This document shows positions 30,301 through 43,691 of a DNA stretch of 64,000 bases, piece by piece; within the stretch, counting starts at the first letter, position 1; each line of letters starts with the position of its first letter. Where the stretch lies: positions 33,674-97,673 of the forward strand of contig CDMY01000324.1 in the NCBI GenBank assembly GCA_001179505.1, given 5' to 3'. A model generated the notes under the pieces. That model worked only from the letters and a program-made list of their open reading frames with translations, did not search any database and was not told where the DNA came from. A program made the position numbers and the translations under genes. Source of the DNA: Vitrella brassicaformis (taxonomy: Eukaryota; Sar; Vitrellaceae).

Positions 30301-33300
30301 CTAGTTGGTCTCTTCCTCTCGAACTCTCGGCTGCCGCCGCTGCTGCTGCTGCTGGTGGTGGTGGTCTTGGTGGTTGTCATCCGCCCCATCCTCGACCATG
30401 AGCTGCTCCCACGCCTCTGGCCGCACTATTTCCTTGAGGGCCCTCGCTACCTGCCCACCACCACTACCACCATCATGGTCATGCTGCAGCTCAGACAGAC
30501 TGGCCTGGAGGTGCTCCAATGCGCCACACCGGCTGCCGCCGTCTGCCTGGTCGGCCGACTGGCACTTGCGGAACAGCTGCTCGGGGCTGCCGCCCTCCGT
30601 CAACACCTTCCTGCACACACACACACACACACACAGACACAGACACAGTCTCTCACTGGGGTGTGGTGTTGATCATGCCTTGTTGCCCTTGCCCTGCTTA
30701 CATGATGTCGTGGATGAAGGTCGTGAGTCGATGTGTCTTGAGGTATGTGTGCAGCAGGGCGGTGGCCTGCCGCACGTGGAAGCGGCCGAGCAGGTGCTGC
30801 AGCAGCAGCGTCACTCGGCACGTCGACACGGCGTGATGCATCACCTCGCTAAGCGCCCCCCTGCTTGTGAGGAGCGCCGGGTCGTCCTCGGCAGACGACT
30901 GCGATGAAGAAGGGCCCGACAGCACCGCTACCAAGTCGTTGTAGTGGCCCCCGTCAACCACACACTGACACAACAGCCGAACAGAGATAGATAGATGTGT
31001 GCCGACGGTCAGACAAGTGAGTACCTTGACTAGGATGGTTCTATATGCGACCGGACAGGCCTGGCTCCAGAAGCCCAGGCACCGCACCGCCACCAGCGGC
31101 TCCCTCTGCACCAGCTGCGCTTCCAGCACACCCACATCCACCGACGAGGGCAGCAGCTGCAGCAACGCTAGCAGCACCGTCGCCAGCCGACACTCCACCT
31201 CTCGCAGATCCCCCTGCACCGCCGCAAGAAGCTTGCCCGAGTCAGCAACGGCAGACGTCAGCTGTGGTGTGCCGAGGGCCGCGTGAAGTGGGCCGTGGAT
31301 GTCGCTGTGCAGTGATTGGATGAGGGCGGGGGGTGCGTGTGGGAGGCCGTCGTCAGGTGTGGAGAGGGCGACGAGGGATGAGAGGGCTGCGATGGTGCGT
31401 GCGATGAGGGCCTCGATGTTGAGGTAGGGCAGGGAGGGCGACCGCTGGATCGACATGCTCAGCGAATCCAACCTGATCCATCCATCCATCCATCCATCTC
31501 GCAAAACCAATCTCTGGGCTGCTTTCCACCTGTGTGTGTGTCCCTCACTGACCAGCACGTGAACGACGGCGGCACGAGTCGTCTGCCCTCCTCCTGGGCA
31601 TGAACCGTCCTCCTGTCCATCGGCCCCCCAGGTGCCCTGGCCTCGTCGATGGCCTCCCGCACCCGCCCCGCATACGCCTCCACCGCCCTCATTGGGGCCT
31701 CGAACACAGCCTGCAGCGCCTGCAGCAGCTCGCCGTCATCTGCGGGCAGCGCGAAGGCCAGGCCCTCTTGCAGCGCCCCGACGAACTCCCGGATGAAGCC
31801 GGCATTGGTGTTGAGGTCGCCCTCGGCCGTGAGTGTCTCGTGGCTGGGCGTCTTTGTGTGTGCGAGGAGGGATGTGAGGACACTGGCGAGCAGGGAGGCG
31901 TCGGCGATGTGGAAGTCGAGACAGAGGCTGGCGATGAGCTGCAGGGTGGGGGGGTCGGACCGGTGCTTCTGCCCGCGCCAGAGGGACCGCGCCAGGCCGG
32001 CCTTCTCGCAGTGGTAGAACTTCTTGATCTCCTGTATGCCATGCGGTGACACACAAGACAGGACAGGGGCCGTGCCGTCACTGCATCCCATCGCTCTGTG
32101 GTCGTGCAGGGTGTGGTTCGTTCGCCACCTCAGCTGACCTGCACGACTCCGAGGCTCTGGAGGCAGTGCAGGTAGTAGTAGTGCATCCATATGACCTCGA
32201 GGTCCTTCCATGGCTTGCCATAAATCCTCTCTATCACGTCCGTCGGCGCCACCCGGAATATCACCGCCATCGCCCGGCACTTGCCGTCGTGCGCGAACCG
32301 CGTCTCGGCCTTGAAGCTGAGGCTCAGCAGGTGCTTGACCGCCGGGTCCAGGTGCCCCCCGCCCACCACAAAGGCCACCCGGTCCACACACAGGAGGTCC
32401 GCCGTGTCCTGTGCAAACAGGCCCTTGCCCAGCTTGCCCCGCCTCATCGCCCCAAACGGACTGGTCGCCCGCTGCTTGCCCACGCTGCCCTTGTCGAGGT
32501 AGCATAATGCGTCCAGCCCTTCCAGCAGCGCCGACGACTCGATGGCGTCGATCGCCTGCAGGGCCGTTTTGCCCGGCTGACAATCAGATGGAACCAGTGG
32601 GCGAGAGGGCACAGCTGCAGCACTGGCGGCTGGGTCTGCCGGCGGGGGCTGGGACTCGTTCGCCAGGGCGGCCTTGCGCGGCGTCCATTGGGCGTCGGAC
32701 AGCCACTCCTCCACCCAGCTCTTGCGGAACGGTGCCGCGTCGATGCTGAGGTAGGCGCAGAGGTTCTCGGCCACCGTGTGCAGCGACTGCGCCTCTTGGC
32801 GGCAGTGGTCGGGGGAGAGGGTCTGGTGGATGCGCTGCTGGACTGGTGTGGCGAGGGTGTAGTGTGTGGGCCGCATGAGTATGGGTATGAGGTAGAAGTA
32901 GAGGGCCTTGATGGCCAGCTGCGGGTCGGCCAGCAACAGGTCCTCGAACAGCTCCAGGTGGTGCTGCCGCAGCTCCCACTGCGCACTCAGCAGGTCGTGC
33001 ATCTGCTTGAACGTCCGGGAAGGCGCCGGGCACAGCGGTGGGGGGGCCACACGCGGCCGCCCATACAGCGACCCCGCGCTCGCCACCGTGGCCTGGTCGT
33101 CATCCACCGCCCGTGCCGCCACGGGCGCGGGCGTCGAACCAGTGTCGGGGTCGAATCGGCAGGCCCACTTGGTGAGGGCCAGCTTGGCGGGACCCAAAGG
33201 CAGCCGCCTGATGACCTTGTCGGCCATGGTGCGTGCCGCCATGGTGTCGTTGACCTCCCCCAGGTGGTGCTGCACAGCCGCCAGGTCCAATGCGGTGTCA

Positions 33301-36168
33301 GGTGGCTGTGGCGATGGGCCGCCGGGCAGCGGGGGGAAGAGTGGCGTGTGCGAATCTCGGATGGCGTTGTCGACAGCCTGGAGGTGGAGTGTGTCGGGTG
33401 AGAGGGAGAGGGGCTCGGTGAGTGGGAGCAGGGTGGCGATGTTGGTGAGGTCGACCTCTGGCGCCAGGATTTGCAGCGCCTCGTGAGGCGAACTCAGCAG
33501 CTGCAAAAATAGTGAGTGAGTGCATCACATCACATGTGAGTGACAGAGTGATAGAGCGAGCGGTGAGTCCGGCACTCAGCAGCTCACCGGATGGAGGGGG
33601 AGACGCTCGTAGGCAAGGCTCTTGAATATCTGACACACACACACACACACACACAGGGGCACATTGACTATCTTCCACGTGTTCATTGTGGGCTGTGGGT
33701 GGCGGTCAACTGTCTGTCTGTCTGACCTCTTCGGCTTCTCTGCTGCGAGTGTTGGGCATGCCCTCGGCACCGCTCAGCTCGACACCACTCGGCGGACACA
33801 CGCGCCTGCCACACACACACACACACACGCACATGAAACACCTCCCTCCCTCCGTCCCGCTCTCTCTGCTTCACTTGTATGTCTCGAGCACTTGCAGCGC
33901 CATCAGCCCCCGCTGCGCCAGCGTCAGGATGACGGCGTGCGGCACCGATGGCGACAGGTTGTGAATCACCGACACCGCAGGGCTGGAGTCGGGCGACAGG
34001 GCGAAGAAGTCACTGTCACTGTCACAGCGCTGGTCCCTCGGCCGCCGCTTGTCGATGTCGTCGAGCAGGCCGAATATGAATCTCAGTCGCTGGTAGTCGT
34101 AGGGCGACACGCGGGTGTAGCACTGCTGGGTGAGCAGGGTCTCCAGCCGCTGGGAGCCGAGGGCGTCCGTCATGGCCAGACCCAACGGGATGGCCGTCAT
34201 GTAGTAGGGGTCCAGCTCGTGGGTGGTGGTGTGGGTAAGGCGAGAATATGGTGCCTGCACAGACAGGACACACACGAGCCGAGCCGCCAAACATTAATTG
34301 CCCGGAGGGACGTCGGTGGTTTAATCTATGCCTCCCCTCCCTCCCTCCTCCCTCCCTCCCTCACCATGTGCCCTTTGCAACTGTGGCCGATCGGTCCGGC
34401 GGCATTGCTGCTATGTGCTCTGTGTTTCTTGTGTGTCTGTTTCTCGGTTGTGTGTGGGGTGAGGAGGAATAGCTGGACCCAGAGGCCGACAACCTCCTCC
34501 TCTGGTATGAGGTAGTCGTTGCCGTACTCAAGGGCGGTGTCGAGGTCGAAGGCGCTCTTCTCGAGCAATGGTTTGAGCAAACGGCGCTGGTACCGATGCA
34601 GGCTGTCAGGCTGCTTCGGGTCGCCCTTGTCGTAATACCTGAATGCCCGGTATATATACGAGGGAGGGGGAGAGGGGGAGAGGGGGAGAGAACGAACGGA
34701 CGGCTGTAGGTGGACATTTCTGTCCGTGTCTGTGTGTCTGTGTGGTCTGTGTGTGGTGAGCTGGCTGACTCGGAGAGGTTGAGGTCGATGTTGAGAAGGT
34801 CCATGTGTTGGCACCACTTGCTGTTCTTCTGCACACGCTCCATCTCCAGCCGCATCAAACTGTCCTTCCAAAAGTTCCTGAATGGGAAACCACACACACA
34901 CATGGGTGTTTTCTCCCGCCCCCCACTCTCACTGACTCACCCGAAGAGGTCGATTCCGAGCCTGGAGAGGCACTGTATGAGGTGCTGTTTGTCGCCCACA
35001 TGGTGGATGGTGGGTTTGAAGACCGCCGAGAAGGCGTGTCGCTTTATGAGGCCGCTCAGGTAGCCGAGGGCCAGCTCGTTGTCGATCCTGTGAGGCATCC
35101 GCATCAGCTTACGCGCAATCTGAGCAAACAAGTGGATAAGCCATCCATCCATCCATCCATTGATCGGCCTCGGTGTCTGGTTATCTTGTGTGTGTGTGTG
35201 TCTGTGCGTGTGTACGTCAGTGCATGCGAGAGTGAGTTCGCTGACGTCGACCAGGAGCGGGTGTCGGAGTATGAGTGCGATGCTCAGGTTGATGCTCTCC
35301 TCGGACCGCAATGTGTTGGCGCACTCCTGAAGCACACCCACCACACACAACACATCCATCCTTGACAAAGACAGACAGACCAACAAGCGGCCGGCTGACC
35401 GTCACGAGCTCCTTGACGTCTTTGACCTGCTGCTCTGGCATGGTCTTCTCGAGCGTCTGCCACACCCATCCTACACATACACACACACACACACACACAG
35501 AGGAGAGATCACCTCCACACCGTCTCTCGTCCGTCTCTGACCAGCCTCCAGTCCCCCAGTGGCCCGCCGCAGCCCCTCCTTGAGTGCGATGAACTCCAGT
35601 GCACGCTTCAGCGCATCGGGGCCACGCGCTAGGTGCACCAGCTCCCGGAAGCGGCGCGAGAACAGCCGGCTCCTCACTCGGCGGAGCATCTCGTTGGGCG
35701 ATTTGGTGCTGAGGGCCGTGGCGTCCGATAGGTCCTCGTGCTCGCCCCACTGGCCGCTGGTTGTGATGGTAGCGGTGGCACACTCGTTGTCGAGGCCTGT
35801 GAGGAAGAACGGACCCTCCAGTGACACACCTGTCAACACACAGCAGACAGACAGACACACAGATGGAGAGTGACGGGTGCGACCATTGTGTGTGTGTGTG
35901 TGACGGACCTGCGGTGTCGAGAATGTCTGTGTGCAGGAGGTAGTCGAAGCTCCAGAGCAGGTCGTTGAGGTATGCCACGGTCCCCTGCACCCGCGACGAA
36001 GGCAGCAGCGGCACACACGCCGTCAGCACCTCCACCAGCTGCGCGAGCCCCTGCAGCACACTCGCGGGCCGCGCCCGCTCCTCGCGACACTGCTGGTGGA
36101 AATCGGCCACTATCTTTCTCACCAGATCCACCTGGTTATTGACAATCGCTGGAACGTCATGGCCACCC

Positions 36169-36208
<40 letters not shown>

Positions 36209-39200
36209 CCTTAGTATTGCTCACTGACCAGTGCGACAGCAGTGTCGGGTGAGGGGCTCTTGTTGAGCTCTGACAGCAGGCGGAGGCAGCTGCTGGTGGA
36301 GCCCTCGGCCACGGCCGTCCGGACACGCTGCTGCCGTATGGACGCCTCGCTCACACCCAGCAGGCTGCCCAGCCGCAGACAGTGGGTGAAGGACAGCAGC
36401 GAGGCTGAAGTAGACTCCTCGGCTGTAGGTGAGTCGGGAGAGGGCCATGCCACTCCGAGAGCATCGCGCATGGCGCCCTGACGGTGGATGGATGGCACAC
36501 CAATGCACGTACGCGCTCACACACTCACCATGACCTTGTTCTTTTCTTTTCTCGGAAGTACCGTTTGTGTGAGCAGGTCCTCCTTTCTGCAGAGCGTTTC
36601 GAACAGCTGCTCGCCGGTGATGAAAACACCACCACCGGTTGCCGCCTCCTCGTCGTCCACCACTGCCTCACCGGCCCCGTCGGCCGCCCACTCGTCCTCG
36701 GCGCTCTCATCCTGCTTGCTGTCGATCCAGCTGGGCCCCACATACAGCCCGAACTGCTCCTGAAGCTTGCGCACCCGGCTGAGTGTCTCCAGGGTCTGCC
36801 AGTGGCTCCACCGCAACGCTATCGGGGCACTCGGCGATCCACTTGGCTGCTGCTGCTGCTGCTGGTGCTGCTGGTGGTGGTCGAGAGGGTGCTGGATCTT
36901 GGGTGACGACCCATCGGTGGTGGTGGTGGTGTCTTGGAGCATGGTGTTATCGGATGTTTCCAGGTGCGCCTGCAGCAGCTCTGTGGCAGCGACGGCCACG
37001 ACACGTGCCAGTCGCTCGAGGTCGGCTGTGGGTGAGGCTGACGGGGGGGCCTCGTTGGTGCTGGAGGAAGGGGGGGCCGCCTGATGAGCAAACAAAGGGA
37101 TGGATGGCACGAGAAATGGGCTCATGTCTGTCTGGATGAAATTTCATTGTACGTTGCTGGTGCGGCTGACGAGGCAGTGGAGCTGCGGTGCTCCGTGCAG
37201 TGGGGCCATGGCTGTGGGGTCTGCGGCGTGTATGCTGGTGGCGATGTCGTCGAGGTGCACCCACACACTGGACACGAAGTCCTGCAACACCGCAACACTG
37301 ACACACACAGACACATAGAGATTACGGTGAACACTGTGTGTGTGTTGTTGTTGTTGGTTCCTTACGTGTCCTCCGCAGTGTCGGAGCAGTCCAAGATCTC
37401 ACACAGACTGAGGGTCAGCTCCTCTCTCCAGTGGTGGGGGTGCTCCTCTCCGCTGCTGTTGATGGTGGGACTGTCCGGTCGGAAGCGGTGCACAATGGCC
37501 CACAGGCGCTCTCGGCAGAGGTCGCGCAACGTCACGCAGTAGTGGGGGAAGGTGCGCACCAGCCTGGAAGCAACAGAGAAGTGGATTGATTGTGTGGTGC
37601 ATTCATTCGGTGCATGCCATGGTGTTAGTTACTTGATGGCGTCTTGAAACGACTGCTGGCCCATGTCGGTCAGCCAGACTACGTGCTTGACCACATTCCT
37701 GCAGCCGTGATGGCCATGCGACACAGTACATGGATGGCCATCACTTATGGCACCCTGAGCTGAGAGCTGGTGTTCTGTTGTCTTTGTCGCCTCGCCCTAC
37801 TTACACGAAGTACTGCCCGTGCAGCTCTGATGCGATGATGGTCTTGTCGACGTGGTACTTCTTGAGGATCAGCGCCGCCGCCCGCAAGTCCATCTGCTCC
37901 TTCAGCCCACACACCTGCAGAGACGAAGAACCAACACAGCCACACAAGACACCAACACAACACAGACATCCATGTGTGTGTGAGGTGTGAGCAGTGTTGT
38001 TGTGTGTGTCACGATTGGCACCTTACCTTCTTGGTGTTCCAGGCCATGCTCTCCTCGAGCAGCACCTCGGCGTCCTGGGACAGACCCACCTGCCTGAAGA
38101 CAGCCAGTGAGCCGGGCAATGAGCTTAGCTCGACGTGATTCCTTTGTGTGTGGTGCGGATGGATGTCTGTCTGTCTGTCTGTCTACTTGCAGTGTGTGAG
38201 CAGCTGCAGCAGGCACTCGGCACGCAAGTCCTCGTCGCCAATGCAACGCATCAACGCCACAGCCCTACACATACACACACGATCCCATCACCCTCTCCCT
38301 CCCTCCCTCCCTCCCCCACCCACCACACCCACCCCTCCCTCACCTGTTCTGCACCTCCCAGTCGATGTCGGCCGATGCGGTGGTGGTGAGTGTGAGGTCC
38401 TCGACCATCCGCATGACGTAGTCTTGCACCACACCGTCGCACGACAGACGGTGCGCCACGCAGAAGGGCGCCACGTGCTGCCGCACCTCCTCGGCTATCA
38501 GCGAGGGCGACAGGGCACGATTGAGCAGCCAGAAGGCCACACGCTCCCAGGAGCCGCCCTCCAGGTCGCTCAGCCGGACGGGCAGCTGAAACTGACTCCT
38601 GAACCACATGAACAGACACACAAAGGAGAGAAATGAGAGAGAGAGGATGAAAGGGTGGCTGCGGTTGGTGTGTACCGGAGCTGTGCGCTTTCAACGAGTC
38701 GGCAGTAGAGGATGCTGATCTCGTGGAAGTGGTCTCTCCCCCTCTCGCCATCATCCCCACCCCCACTGCGTGTGTCGGCCGCCATGACGGAGGGGATGAT
38801 GGACACGTCGCCTCCCGACGGACCGCAACCGTTCCAAAACACCCCGTCCTTCACAGCCTGTAAGGGGAACCACCGGTGCTCACGATGGTGTTGAAGTGGG
38901 CGGCTCCACGGCAGCACCGGGCCGCCATCGGCGTCATCAGCTGCTGTCCGAGTATCGCTGCCAACGACCGGCGACTGACCGATGCACACACATGGACGGA
39001 TGGATGGATGGATGAACGGATTGTTGTCTTTTCTCGGTGGCCCACCTGTTGTCTGTGAGAGAATAGACATGACAGCAGGAGCAGCGAGGCGGTGGGGCTG
39101 CTGCACTGCTCCTCCAGAAGCTTGGCGCGATCCATCAGCCAGCTCAGGAAACGATCCCTGCAACACAACACAGCACATCACGGCAAGAGAGGAGGGGCAT

Positions 39201-42200
39201 CTGTCGACTCCATCCATTCCAGCTTTTGCCTGTCGTCGTCAGACAAGGCACCTGTGTCTGATGAAAGGCAGTACGTGTGCCCGCAGCCAGCCGGGGAGCA
39301 GGGCCTCGTCCCGACCCGACAGGTCGGCAGGCAACTCCTCCAATATGCTCAACAGCTGCACACGCACACCCAGGCAGACGGTCGGACAGAAAGGACTAAA
39401 CCACAGCCACGGTGCCAATCCCTTCAGTGACCGTCGTTGCTGACCTCTGATGACCGCTCGTCATCGTCACTGCCGAATTTGGTGGCGTGTCTGCCGACAA
39501 CAGCCACCAGCTCCTGCACCCGGCCGCCCTGCGCCAGCTCCACACACAGACGCGGGAGGGACGATTTGCGAAAGGCACCCCAACGATGCCTGAAGTCGCC
39601 TGTGCGTGTAGACACCAGGATACACCGGATCGCCTCTGTGCCTTCGTGTGTGTGTGTGCACTGTCTGTCAGCCAGTCATTCACCTGTGGTGTCCTGTGTG
39701 GGCATTGTTTGGAGCAGCTCGAATGTCGCGAGCCTGTGAATGGTCTCCTGGATCGTCATGAGCGGCTTCGTTGATGTGTCGCCGCCCCTGGCCGTGGTGC
39801 AGCGACGCAGCACCTCGGCTGTGCGCTTCAGCAGGTCCTTCGTCTGCACTGCATCCCTACACACACACGGGAGCACCAAGACCTGTGCACGTCTGTCTGT
39901 GCGGCGTCGGGATGCTGGCCGACTGACTCACTTGCACGACGCCTCGCAAGCCTGCTTGGCCACGAAGGATGGTTTGGAGGGCGCCAGCTCCTCCAAGAGG
40001 GGCATGATGTCGTCGACTTGTGTGTCCTTGGCACCCTCGCAGAGCTGCTTCAGCATCAACTCTACCTGAAGCAAGGGAGGGAAGGACAGCGCTCGTAGTG
40101 GGTGCGGGTTGCCTCTAGCTGTACTAGGCTGTGCTGACCTTGAGTCTGAGCATCGCCTCGTTTGAGCCAGCGGCTTTGAGCGCCTGGAGCATGGCCGACT
40201 CCTCGCCCATGTCCTGACACCAACACAACAAACTGTGTGGCCAAGCTATGGATGCACATGACATGCAACGCCATGCAACTCCACCCACCGCCTCCCCTCT
40301 CTCTCTCTCTTCATCCGGCCTCACTCACCTCATTCGGCAGCTCCTTGGGGCTCGCCATGACGATGTGGCCCGGCGCCCCCGCCACCAGCAGCCCCACACT
40401 GCCGCCCCCCCCTCTCTCGCACTCGTCGTCCCCCTCCAACACACACGTGGGATACGGCAGGGACCGCCACAGTGGCGCCATGGGGCACACTGGTGGCTTG
40501 GCTGCTGGCGGCATGTCGATGGAGAGGAGCTGGGTGGGTGTCTGGTGCTGCAGGCCCCAGATCTGGACCTCGTGTGGCAGCCGGACGGCAGCACAGGTGC
40601 GCCACGACCATGAGGGGGGCTGGGGGACGGCTGACGGCCCAGCTGTGGGGGAGGGAAGACCACCCTGGCGGAAAGGCAGCTTGAGCAACGCGACACCTGG
40701 ATCACAACGGTGGGAAGGGGCGATGACTTCACCCACACATTTTGTAGGGATTTCCCTCTCCTGCTTACTCTGGAATGCTTCAGCACCCTTGAGCTCGATC
40801 TTGCGTATCTTTTGCGGCAGGGGCAGCGCCAGGAAGGCCGCGAAGTCGTGCACCATCACAACCACAACCGGACGGCCATCCTCGCCAATCTCACCTGAAG
40901 AACGACCGGACAATCAGAAAGACGTAGCATAGCATGATGCGTGTAGCCTAGCCTACTTTGCACGGTATAGAGGAATCGACGCTTGGACGTCGGCTGTTTT
41001 GCCGTGGCGGTGGTCTGTGTCTGCATGGCGGCCGTGGCTGTGCCGGTGGACGACTCCCCCGCTGACGTGACGCTCTCCGTGTCGCTCCTCGCACCCGGCG
41101 CTCTGTCCTCCTCCCCGCCCTCCTCGACGAAGGCCACATGGGTGTAGCCACCGACAGATCCGTTGCCGGCCGGCCAGCACTGTTGCTCCCACAGCATGTA
41201 GGGACCGTCACACCCAGCCTGTGTGTGACGTGACGGCAACAGGTGGGCAAGAAAGGTCGGTAGGTGCAGCGCGTCAGTCAGGGTGTGGGTGGCGTGGTGT
41301 CTGAGTGTGCTGCCTGTAGATAGAAGCATACGTGTAAAAGTTGGAGTGTGGTGTTGCTCCAGACACAGACGTAGCCCTGTGTCAGGGAGCTGCCTGAACG
41401 GAACGGAACGGAACAGTGGTTGGTTGGTTGGCTGATTGGTTGGCAGCCATCCGAGGGTCCGTTCAGTTCAGTGGCCATGTGCGGTGTACCCGGTAGTATA
41501 GCGATCCCCGTCACATCACCACAACACGACACCGACGACAACGTCATCTGAACAGAAAAATAAAAACCGACGCCGCTGTTGTCCCGACGAATCTTCCAGG
41601 CCCTGACCTGACTGACCATTCGCTCGCTGACCTTTCTGGCAATCCTCTGTTTGACCTGTTCCCTCTCCCTCTCGTCCGCCCGCTGTGTCTTGAGCTCCTG
41701 AAGGTCCACGTTGCCGCACAGCAACAGCTCCCCAGCCCCTAGGACCACCAGCAGTGTCTGGTAGGAAGCTGCTGCAGGACTGCGCAGAGACCAAAACAGA
41801 GACCAGACCAGCACATCAGCAGATATCTAGATGGACTCACAAACGGCTCCAGGACAACCAACACCTTCCTACCTGTTGTTGTCCAGAAAACTGCCGTCGA
41901 GGCTGGTCCTGAAGCAGCACGCCATGGTGGCCACCCGGAAGTCGTCCGACAGTAACTCCGACGCACGGGGCAAACCGAGAAGCTTCAGCTGAGTGCCGCC
42001 ACACATACACACACAGACACACACACGCACGACACTGATTGCCTGCCTGTGTGTATCGATGGCCATCCATCGGGGGTGGGTGGGTGCGGCGTAGAGTACC
42101 CACCATACCATGTGTGGCAGGTGGACCTTCCACGAGAACTCCAGCCTCCCACATGGCCCGTTCTCTGCAGACGAGTTCTCTGAAGCAGCTACGAGGAGCA

Positions 42201-42891
42201 AAACCATCACAGTGCCTGATGTGATAAAGAAACCAAGCCCACACACACATACAAAGTCACACACATCAAGCACAGCACATCAAGCTCTGCGGACCCTGTG
42301 GCGTGGCAGCGAAGAAGAAGTCGCCACATGCGCTCCAGCAGCAGCATGACAGCGCCTTCCCGTCAAGCCTGCTGCCCAGATCTAACCGACAGAAGCCCTC
42401 GTTGTGCGACGCTTCTTCCGACGCGGCGGCCGATGGCAGGGCGTTGAGATACACCTCTGACGAAGTGAGGGCTGCGATGAGCTTCCTCCTGGGATGGACG
42501 CAGATCTGCCAGATCAGAGCAGAGAAGTTGAATGATGCCCCGAGAGGACTTGTTTCATGTACCTGCAGGATGTCGTGGCTAGTGTCTGCATCTCGGCAAC
42601 GGAGATGAGCCACGTTCATGCTGCGCCCGCCAGCGCGATCGCTCTCATTGTAAACATAGAGGACAATGGCAATGAGCACCCCAGTGTCACCAGGTAGGCG
42701 AAGATCTCGCAGAGCATCCCGCCCGCCATCCCTCTCCGCGTCGGTCTTTGTGCAGCAGGCCATGTGTGGGCAGCTGCACGGAGTATGATGGCATCGCCCA
42801 CGGAGTCGGTGACTAGTACGGGTATCCTGGTGCGGATTGAGGTTGAGGCTGATGGAGAGCCTTTGGGGCTGCGGATCTCGGTGCGGATCAT
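30301..42891 (-). CDS. KNTC1: ROD/KNTC1-like kinetochore protein, beta-propeller plus alpha-solenoid (about 40 exons)
   Basis: A long chain of short in-phase exons runs from about 42.9 kb to the stop at 30301. The N-terminal exons have propeller-like strands (IPVLVTDSVGDAI; VQIWGLQ; GYVCVWSN). The rest is helical and keeps the order of human KNTC1 as I recall it. Matching segments are AVALMRCIGDEDLRAECLLQ (38.2 kb), CGLKEQMDLRAAALILKKYH (37.9 kb), LETLSRVRKLQEQFGLYV (36.8 kb), DNELALGYLSGLIKRH (35.1 kb), FDLDTALEYGNDYLIPEEE (34.5 kb), VSPYDYQRLRFIFGLLDDID (34.1 kb), PTDVIERIYGKPWKDLEVIW (32.2 kb) and SLCLDFHIADASLL (31.9 kb). ROD forms the RZZ complex with ZW10 and Zwilch at kinetochores. NBAS, a related Sec39-family protein, is the main alternative. 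Start uncertain: ATG 42891 is chosen; an open frame with ATG at 43078 lies upstream, and the 42.6-42.8 kb frames are not fully resolved. Confidence 0.78.
36169..36208. repeat. Compound microsatellite (CT)n(GT)n inside a ROD-like gene intron
   Basis: A run of about 13 CT units is followed by about 7 GT units, inside an intron of the minus-strand ROD-like gene. It is typical of many intronic dinucleotide runs here. Confidence 0.8.
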
Positions 42892-43691
42892 CACCAAAGG
42901 ACACGACGGACGGACGTATCGCATCCTTTGCTTTGCAGGCAATGCGCATCGGAGCCGAGGGTGCATCTGCAGTGCAGAGCAGCAGCGGCGTGCGCCCCGC
43001 CCACATGGCCAGCAAGACGGCCTTGCGCGCGGCCAATGAGAGCCCCAGCCTGCAGTGAAGGCGATAGACAAGCGGCATCTTAGAGGGCGGGGCGGGGCGG
43101 GCGGGCGGGCGGGGAGGGAGGGAGGGAGTAGGATGGCATACATGTGTGGGCGGGGGTAGCTGCATGGCTGTGGTGCCTTCATGTTGGTTGGTGTTTGCTG
43201 GGTGTGGCGACGGGTGGGTGCGCCTTGTGCAGAGAGAGGGATAATGAAGCGGCGCTGTGTGTACCATTCATACGCTCTCGTTCTTCTGTTGTGTGCGTTT
43301 GCTCCCCCTTGTTCAGTCGGTGCTTAATTGATGGGTGCGGTGCATGACTGCATCGGTGTGGACCATTAATTACATCATGATGTATGGATTATCTCGACAG
43401 ACACGTAGCCTTCACAAATGCTGATTGATGCTGATGAAATCCCTTGTCGGTCCGGTCGGCGGAGGCCCCACACTGCTCCCTTATCCAGCCCAGCCCCCCA
43501 CTCGCATACACAAATCGGTATCGACAGAATGTCTCTCGTGTCGTCCATCCATCCATCCATCCATCCACCTCTCTGCCCCCACAGACATGACACATACTTC
43601 GTTCGCAGACACAGATAGATAGCCACAGATAGAGAAAAACTCCATGGGACCACCCACAGCTGTACAGGCATCGCATCACCACCGGCCCGGC
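42892..43691. other. Intergenic, possible 5' extension of the ROD-like gene
   Basis: A minus-strand open frame from ATG 43078 (MPLVYRLHCRLG) could be an upstream coding exon of the ROD-like gene, but I found no in-phase junction. The rest holds a G-rich (GGGC)n-like run at 43086-43118, CATC repeats at about 43544-43566, and no supported gene. Confidence 0.4.

Noticed and set aside
42892-43078. Upstream ATG (MPLVYRLHCRLG) as the start of the ROD-like gene
   Set aside because: It is in a different frame from the next exon and I found no in-phase intron, so the start at 42891 was kept as the conservative choice.
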